From assembly GCA_964424115.1 (NCBI GenBank), contig CAYRHN010000009.1:106860-170859 (forward strand): a stretch of DNA of 64,000 nucleotides, written 5' to 3'. Source of the DNA: CAYRHN01 sp964424115 (lineage in GTDB: Bacteria > Chloroflexota > Anaerolineae > Anaerolineales > Anaerolineaceae). A program made the translations under genes and the position numbers. Below are positions 59,229-64,000 of the stretch, one piece after another; the stretch's first letter is position 1, and each line of letters opens with the position of its first letter. The notes under the pieces are model-generated. The model searched no databases. It was not told where the DNA came from and worked only from the letters and a program-made list of their open reading frames with translations.

Positions 59229-60550
59229 GCCTTCTCAATGTTCTTTTAATCCTCCTCCTTATTGCCCTGAATGCTTTCTTTGTAGGGGTGGAATTTGCTG
59301 CGGTGACCAGCCGGCGCACCCGCCTGGATATTTTGGATAACGCCGACAGCCGGGCTGCCCGCATCGTGCGCGGTTGGCTGGAAAACACCGCCTCGCGAGA
59401 TCATTTGATCGCAGGTTCACAGCTTGGCATCACAGTTGTCAGCCTGGCACTGGGTGCTGTGGGTGAAAATGCTTTTGAAGCCTGGCTAACTCCCTATTTT
59501 GAATCAGCTCACTTCCCCGATTGGCTGGCCTTCCTCGATTCTATCCTTCCTGCACTGCCGCTCATTATCTCTCTGGTCGTGGTCACCAGTGCCCATGTGG
59601 TATTGGGAGAGCAAGTGCCCAAGGTGGCCGTGCTGCGCTCGCCGGAGCGCTTTGCCCTGTCAGCCGCACCCTGGATGGACTTCTTCAACCGAGTCTTCCA
59701 CGGCTTTATTAATGCACTGGATTGGGCTACCCGCCAGATTCTCAAGCTGTTTGGTCTGCCTGCCGGCAGCGGACATGTTTCGGTTTATTCTGCTGAAGAG
59801 ATCAAGGAAATGGTCTCCGGTCCGGAAGTGGCCGGGGTGATCGAAGAACCGGAACGGAAAATGCTCTCTGCGGTGATCGATTTTGGTGAGATGGTAGTCC
59901 GCCAGGTCAGCGTCCCGCGCACAGAGATCATTGCCGTAGAAGCAGCCATGCCTGTAGAAGAAGCCATGCGCCTGACCACCCAACATGCAGTCACTAAGAT
60001 GCCGGTCTATCGCGATGATCTGGATAACATCATTGGCATCATTCATCTTCGGGATCTGGTCAAATCATTGCAAAGCGGGGCCGCTTCCCAGCAAACGGTG
60101 CAAGACCTGGCACGCGAGGCACTTTACGTTCCAGAGACCCTGGCAGTTAATCACCTTCTGCTCCGTTTCCGCGACCATCACACCCACATCGCCATCGTTC
60201 TGGATGAATTCGGCGGCACCGCTGGGCTCGTTACACTCGAAGACCTATTGGAAGAGATCATCGGCGAGATCCAGGATCCTTTTGACGCTGCACCCCCTTC
60301 CATCCAATCCAGGCCAGATGGCAGTGTCTTGATCGACGGGCTGACGCTAATCGAGGAGATCAACGAACACTTCAACCTGACTCTGGAAGACTCAAACTAC
60401 GATACCATTGCAGGGTATGTGTTGGGCAGGTTGGGCCACATTCCCCAGGTGGGAGAAGTGGTGGATATCCCGCATCATCACATTCGTTTACGCGTAGAAA
60501 CGCTTGACCGCTTGCGCATTGCCCAGGTGGTCTTACAACATTTGGATTAA
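59225..60550 (+). CDS. CNNM/HlyC-type membrane protein with CBS domains
   Basis: The 441-residue protein has an N-terminal DUF21 membrane domain with three or four helices (LLNVLLILLLIALNAFFVG, then LPLIISLVVVTSAHVVLGEQVPK in parts), a CBS-domain pair (about 215-340; VPRTEIIAVEAAMPVEEAMRL, MPVYRDDLDNIIGIIHLRDL and HHTHIAIVLDEFGGTAGLVTLEDLLEEIIGEI) and a C-terminal CorC_HlyC domain. Relatives transport or regulate Mg2+. It starts inside the MEMO gene (ATGA overlap); a longer in-frame reading upstream is rejected. Confidence 0.93.
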   Translation: MSLLNVLLILLLIALNAFFVGVEFAAVTSRRTRLDILDNADSRAARIVRGWLENTASRDHLIAGSQLGITVVSLALGAVGENAFEAWLTPYFESAHFPDWLAFLDSILPALPLIISLVVVTSAHVVLGEQVPKVAVLRSPERFALSAAPWMDFFNRVFHGFINALDWATRQILKLFGLPAGSGHVSVYSAEEIKEMVSGPEVAGVIEEPERKMLSAVIDFGEMVVRQVSVPRTEIIAVEAAMPVEEAMRLTTQHAVTKMPVYRDDLDNIIGIIHLRDLVKSLQSGAASQQTVQDLAREALYVPETLAVNHLLLRFRDHHTHIAIVLDEFGGTAGLVTLEDLLEEIIGEIQDPFDAAPPSIQSRPDGSVLIDGLTLIEEINEHFNLTLEDSNYDTIAGYVLGRLGHIPQVGEVVDIPHHHIRLRVETLDRLRIAQVVLQHLD

Positions 60551-60553
60551 GCC

Positions 60554-63070
60554 ATGTTCGCGCGTGTTGTCCTCAATCTGGCTCAGGTCAATGGGGTGTT
60601 TGACTATCACCTTCCAGATGATCTACGGGAAAAAGTTCTTCCTGGCTGCCTGGTCACCGTGCCGGTACGCGAACAGATCGTGCAAGGCATTGTTCTGGAA
60701 TTGGCCGAAGATAGCGAATTGCAAAGCACTCGCCCGATACAATCCCTGTTGGATGAATCCCCTGTGTTAACCCAGGCGCAGATTCGCTTGGCGCGCCAGA
60801 TGAGCATCCAAACCCTCTCCTCCCTGGCTGCCTGCGTAGAATTGATGCTTCCCCCCGGCCTCAGCCAGCACGCCGATACCGCCTACACTTGCCGTCCCGT
60901 ACCGGTTACTTCAGCGGCATCCGGGCGCCCCTTGTCTCCTCTGCAGAACCGCATCTTAGAACTGCTCTCTGCGCGCGGTGAATTGCGCGGGCGCCAGTTG
61001 GAGGCGGCCTTGCCGCGCCAAAACTGGAAAGATGCCACGCAGCTCCTGGTGTGCAAGGGTTTGGTTGGCGCGCGCCCGGTCCTCCCGCCACCCTCTGTGC
61101 GTCCCAAATATGTGCGTACCGTTCAACTGGCGGTTCCGCCAGAATCGGTGGAAACCCGCCTGGATTTTGTTGGCCGCGGGGCCGCCTTGACCCGCCGCCA
61201 GGCCATTTTACGGTTCCTCCAACAGGAACCCTGGCCGGTGCTGGTGGATTGGGCTTATGCCGCCAGCGGCGGCAGCCTGGCCGATCTGCAAAAATTGGCA
61301 GAGGATGGGTTGGTTATTTTGGCCGAAACCGAAATCTGGCGCGACCCCCTCTCCAAGATCGATGTGGCCGAACAAAATCCCCCCGAGCTAACCCCCGAGC
61401 AGCAAGCTGTATGGGCAAGCTTGCGTGAGGGACTGCTCGCCAACGCCGCTGGTAAGCCCACTCAACCCTATCTGCTGCGCGGTGTAACCGGTTCTGGCAA
61501 GACCGAGATCTATCTGCATGCGGTGGCTGAAACCCTGGCAGCCAACCGTCAGGCCATCATCCTTGTTCCCGAAATTGCTCTCACCCCCCAAACCGTGCGC
61601 CGCTTCATGGCACGCTTTCCCGGGCGGGTAGGCCTGGTACATTCTAAACTCTCTGCCGGTGAACGGTATGACACCTGGCGACGCGCCCGCGCCGGTTTGC
61701 TTAGCGTCATCGTGGGACCGCGCAGTGCCCTCTTCACCCCGCTACCCAGCCTCGGTCTGATTGTGGTGGACGAATGCCACGAGGATTCCTACTACCAGGA
61801 TTCCCAGCCAGCCTATTCGGCTGTCCAGGCCGCGGTGGACTACGCCCGCCTTAACAATTGCACGCTTCTGATGGGTTCTGCTACTCCCCCCGTGGATATA
61901 GTCTTCCGCGCCGGGCGCGAGGGCTGGAATCTACTGCACTTGCCCGAACGCATCCTGGCTCACCGACAGGCAGTGGAAGCTCAATTGGAGCGCATCGGAC
62001 GCAGCCTGCCATCGGCCCCCGGCCAGGAATCTGCCCTTCACTTACCTTTGCCACCTGTTCACGTGGTGGATATGCGCGAAGAATTGAAGCACGGCCGCCG
62101 TTCTATTTTCAGTCAGGCCCTGGATACTGCCCTGGAAGAAGTGCTGGACCGCAAACAACAAGCCATCCTTTATCTCAACCGGCGCGGAACCGCCACCTAC
62201 GTTTTTTGCCGGGCCTGTGGGCACAGCCTGGACTGTCCGCGCTGCCAGATCCCGCTCACCTACCATACCGAAACCACCGGCTTGCTTTGCCACCATTGCA
62301 ACTACACGCGCCAGTTACCAACCAAATGCCCGCAGTGCGGCAGTCCCCAGATCCGCCTCTTTGGCACCGGTACGGAGAAAGTTGAAAGCGAATTGCAAGC
62401 CCGTTTTCCCCAAGCTCGCATCCTGCGCTGGGATTGGGAAACCACTCGTCAAAAAGGTGCCCATGATTTGATCTTGACCCACTTTGCCAACCAGCAGGCT
62501 GATTTTCTGATCGGCACACAAATGCTGGCCAAGGGATTGGATCTCCCCATGATCACTTTAGTAGGAATCATCCTGGCAGATGTTGGCTTATCCCTGCCAG
62601 ATTACAGGGCAGCCGAGCGGGTTTTCCAATTACTAACCCAGGTATCTGGCCGCGCCGGGCGCAGTCCGTTAGGTGGACAGGTGATCCTGCAAACCTACCA
62701 GCCGGACCATTATGCCATCCAAACAGCCGCCAAACACGATTTCGATGCCTTCTACCAAAAGGAACTCAATCTGCGGCGCAGGATTGGATATCCCCCCTTT
62801 GCCCGCTTACTGAGACTGGAGATCTCACTTCCCCAAAACCAAGCCGCCGAGGAGAAAGCCCGCCTGATGGCTGAACAGATCAGCCGATGGATTGCTGCGT
62901 CGACCTACCCCTCCACCGCAATGATCGGTCCAGTACCCTGCTATTTCAGCCGTGAAAACAGCCTATACCGCTGGCAAATCATCCTGCGCGGACAAGACCC
63001 GGCTGCCATCCTGCGTGGGCGCAGCCTGCCAGGCTGGCAGATCCAGGTCGATCCCCCCTCGCTGCTTTAA
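60554..63070 (+). CDS. priA: Primosomal protein N' (replication restart helicase PriA)
   Basis: The 838-residue superfamily 2 helicase reloads the replisome at stalled forks. An N-terminal 3'-DNA-binding domain (1-105) precedes a winged helix, then the helicase core with Walker A RGVTGSGKTEIYL near 310 and Walker B VVDECHEDSYYQ near 405, where DECH replaces the DEEH seen in E. coli. Eight cysteines in CRACGHSLDCPRCQI, LLCHHCNYT and KCPQCGSP (about 549-595) bind two zinc ions. The C-terminal helicase half has GTQMLAKGLDLP and QVSGRAGRS. It is 3 bases after the CNNM gene and overlaps the convergent LysM gene by 4 bases. Confidence 0.97.
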   Translation: MFARVVLNLAQVNGVFDYHLPDDLREKVLPGCLVTVPVREQIVQGIVLELAEDSELQSTRPIQSLLDESPVLTQAQIRLARQMSIQTLSSLAACVELMLPPGLSQHADTAYTCRPVPVTSAASGRPLSPLQNRILELLSARGELRGRQLEAALPRQNWKDATQLLVCKGLVGARPVLPPPSVRPKYVRTVQLAVPPESVETRLDFVGRGAALTRRQAILRFLQQEPWPVLVDWAYAASGGSLADLQKLAEDGLVILAETEIWRDPLSKIDVAEQNPPELTPEQQAVWASLREGLLANAAGKPTQPYLLRGVTGSGKTEIYLHAVAETLAANRQAIILVPEIALTPQTVRRFMARFPGRVGLVHSKLSAGERYDTWRRARAGLLSVIVGPRSALFTPLPSLGLIVVDECHEDSYYQDSQPAYSAVQAAVDYARLNNCTLLMGSATPPVDIVFRAGREGWNLLHLPERILAHRQAVEAQLERIGRSLPSAPGQESALHLPLPPVHVVDMREELKHGRRSIFSQALDTALEEVLDRKQQAILYLNRRGTATYVFCRACGHSLDCPRCQIPLTYHTETTGLLCHHCNYTRQLPTKCPQCGSPQIRLFGTGTEKVESELQARFPQARILRWDWETTRQKGAHDLILTHFANQQADFLIGTQMLAKGLDLPMITLVGIILADVGLSLPDYRAAERVFQLLTQVSGRAGRSPLGGQVILQTYQPDHYAIQTAAKHDFDAFYQKELNLRRRIGYPPFARLLRLEISLPQNQAAEEKARLMAEQISRWIAASTYPSTAMIGPVPCYFSRENSLYRWQIILRGQDPAAILRGRSLPGWQIQVDPPSLL

Positions 63071-63879
63071 CGGCGCAAGCGAGTTACATAGATTCCCAAT
63101 CCCACACCAGCCAAGAGCAAAAAGCCACCCAATATTCCCAAAAGTGGTGAAACACCACCCTGCTGCGGTGCATCTTCGGTGGCATTGGGGACGTTGGTGG
63201 GCGCCAGCGAACTAATCTGCGCACCAAAATTGACCTGGGATTTATCCCCTGCCTTCAGCTTCAAGGACTGGTTCATGGAGGTGGTCGGGTTGTATCCCTG
63301 AGGAGCCGCAACGCTGATATTGTAGTCTCCCTCCACCACCTCGGAGAAGCATAACATTGTTTTCATATCGATGCCGTCTGTGGTATCACCGTTCAGGGTC
63401 ACAGTGCCGTCGCGGTTGGTCATGCTTACCACACCCCCGGCAATCGGGTTTTCACCTGTTTCTGCCCGCGCATTTCCATTCACATCATTATATAAATAGA
63501 CGCACACATTCCCCTTACCCGGCAAGGGTGTGGCTGTGGGCAGCACCAATGTAGCCGTCGGTGAAGGACCCGGCGTGGGGGTTTGGTTCATGCTTTCCAC
63601 AATACCCAACACCAGATCTTGCCCTGGCGAGATCGGACAGGCTGCATCGGTAATATTATTCAATTCGCGAATCTTATCGACCGTTGTACCGTTCAACAAA
63701 GCGATGCTCGTGCAGGTATCGTTCGCTTTCACCACGTAAATAATTCGTCCATCTGCTTGAGGTGTGGGTGTCAGGTAATACACCTGCCCGGTAGGGCTGG
63801 CATTCGCCGGCCAGGTCATATTCAGAAGGACAAATCCGGTCAGGAGAAAGATTAATGCAAGAATAAGTTTTTTATTCAT
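63067..63879 (-). CDS. LysM-domain envelope protein with C-terminal anchor
   Basis: The 270-residue protein has a signal peptide (KKLILALIFLLTGFVLLNM), then a LysM-like domain (about 45-95: IIYVVKANDTCTSIALLNGTTVDKIRELNNI), a Thr/Pro-rich linker (about 98-120), a SdrD B-like or carboxypeptidase-regulatory beta domain (about 122-215; VYLYNDVNGNARAETGENPIAGG), and a transmembrane helix near the end (LLGILGGFLLLAGVGLGIYV) followed by basic residues. LysM domains bind peptidoglycan-like glycans. The two cysteines in the LysM could form a disulfide. It is convergent with priA. Confidence 0.83.
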   Translation of the reverse strand: MNKKLILALIFLLTGFVLLNMTWPANASPTGQVYYLTPTPQADGRIIYVVKANDTCTSIALLNGTTVDKIRELNNITDAACPISPGQDLVLGIVESMNQTPTPGPSPTATLVLPTATPLPGKGNVCVYLYNDVNGNARAETGENPIAGGVVSMTNRDGTVTLNGDTTDGIDMKTMLCFSEVVEGDYNISVAAPQGYNPTTSMNQSLKLKAGDKSQVNFGAQISSLAPTNVPNATEDAPQQGGVSPLLGILGGFLLLAGVGLGIYVTRLRR

Positions 63880-63899
63880 ATGGTTTTATACCTGGATAG

Positions 63900-63908
63900 A
63901 TTATAACA
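63900..63908 (-). promoter_or_regulatory. Extended -10 promoter of the LysM gene
   Basis: On the minus strand TG-T-TATAAT is a perfect extended -10 element located about 20 bases before the ATG at 63879. A -35 element is not evident. The remaining bases to 64000 hold no gene I can support. Confidence 0.6.
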
Positions 63909-64000
63909 TGGACTGAAAAGGATAAAACCGGCGTTCCCAATTCAGCGGTAGTGTATCTTTAACACATGAAATGTTTGGCAAGGGACAAATCAAATTCAAT

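Noticed and set aside
63966..64000. Possible start of a plus-strand gene at the window end (ATG at 63966 or 63971, preceded by TATCTT)
   Set aside because: Only about ten codons are visible in either frame and the promoter match is weak; it cannot be supported.
1..64000. CRISPR arrays, tRNA or rRNA genes, transposons, integrases and phage genes
   Set aside because: Looked for in all gaps between genes; the gaps are short and none has the expected repeats, cloverleaf sequence or protein motifs.

Overview
The window reads as a chromosome segment of a bacterium, most probably a member of the Chloroflexota (class Anaerolineae). This is inferred from the mix of housekeeping genes, the Thr/Pro-rich lipoproteins and LysM protein, the two-component propeller kinase, and the size of the glycan locus; no rRNA or marker gene fixes the taxonomy. 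Genes are dense (55 called) and no gap exceeds 300 bases. I see no tRNA or rRNA gene, CRISPR array, transposase, integrase or phage gene.

Layout. (1) 170-4574, minus strand: a NarL/LuxR response regulator and a large propeller-type sensor histidine kinase. (2) 4866-39738, plus strand: about 35 kb of almost gapless genes for a surface glycan. It opens with a winged-helix regulator under its own promoter, followed by GDP-fucose synthase, an ABC-2 exporter (Wzm/Wzt type, with a carbohydrate-binding tail on the ATPase), three capsule-type (KpsC/KpsS or CDP-glycerol-transferase fold) transferases, GT2 and GT4 glycosyltransferases, four GT-C membrane transferases (two of them tandem paralogues), two NeuB-type nonulosonate synthases, three cytidylyltransferases (one fused to a KdsC-like phosphatase), PseB and RmlD-like enzymes, several dehydrogenases, two methyltransferases and a GNGPSL-motif (DUF115/GT42-like) protein. 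(3) 39745-45620: a YkvA-like protein, MoeB-rhodanese, a DUF3298 lipoprotein, a small membrane protein, urocanate hydratase, and two paralogous single-span membrane proteins. (4) 45623-49240, minus: two adjacent GAF histidine-kinase-like proteins whose N-terminal receiver domains have lost their phosphoacceptor residues. (5) 49366-51482, plus: a J-domain protein and an HtrA-like lipoprotein protease. (6) 51535-54141, minus: a coiled-coil membrane protein, an Eis-like acetyltransferase and an FmdB zinc ribbon. (7) 54386-63070, plus: greA, lysS, adenosine deaminase, surE, a MEMO family protein, a CNNM/HlyC membrane protein and priA. (8) 63067-63879, minus: a LysM-containing membrane protein.

How it fits together. 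The central locus looks able to make CMP-activated nonulosonic (sialic-like) acids and GDP-L-fucose, build them into a polymer or lipid-linked glycan, and export it by the Wzm/Wzt route. The winged-helix gene at its head and the sensor kinase divergent from it are the obvious candidate regulators. The flanking genes are general housekeeping or signalling functions.

The most notable signals are: the composition of the nonulosonate locus; the twin GT-C proteins with a helical-repeat tail; the pair of kinases with degenerate receivers, one also lacking the phospho-accepting His; a recurring leaderless-promoter layout (-10 box 6-7 bases before the start codon) at four or more genes; and a terminator-like hairpin in the greA leader. 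All function calls come from reading the sequence by eye; no database search was run.
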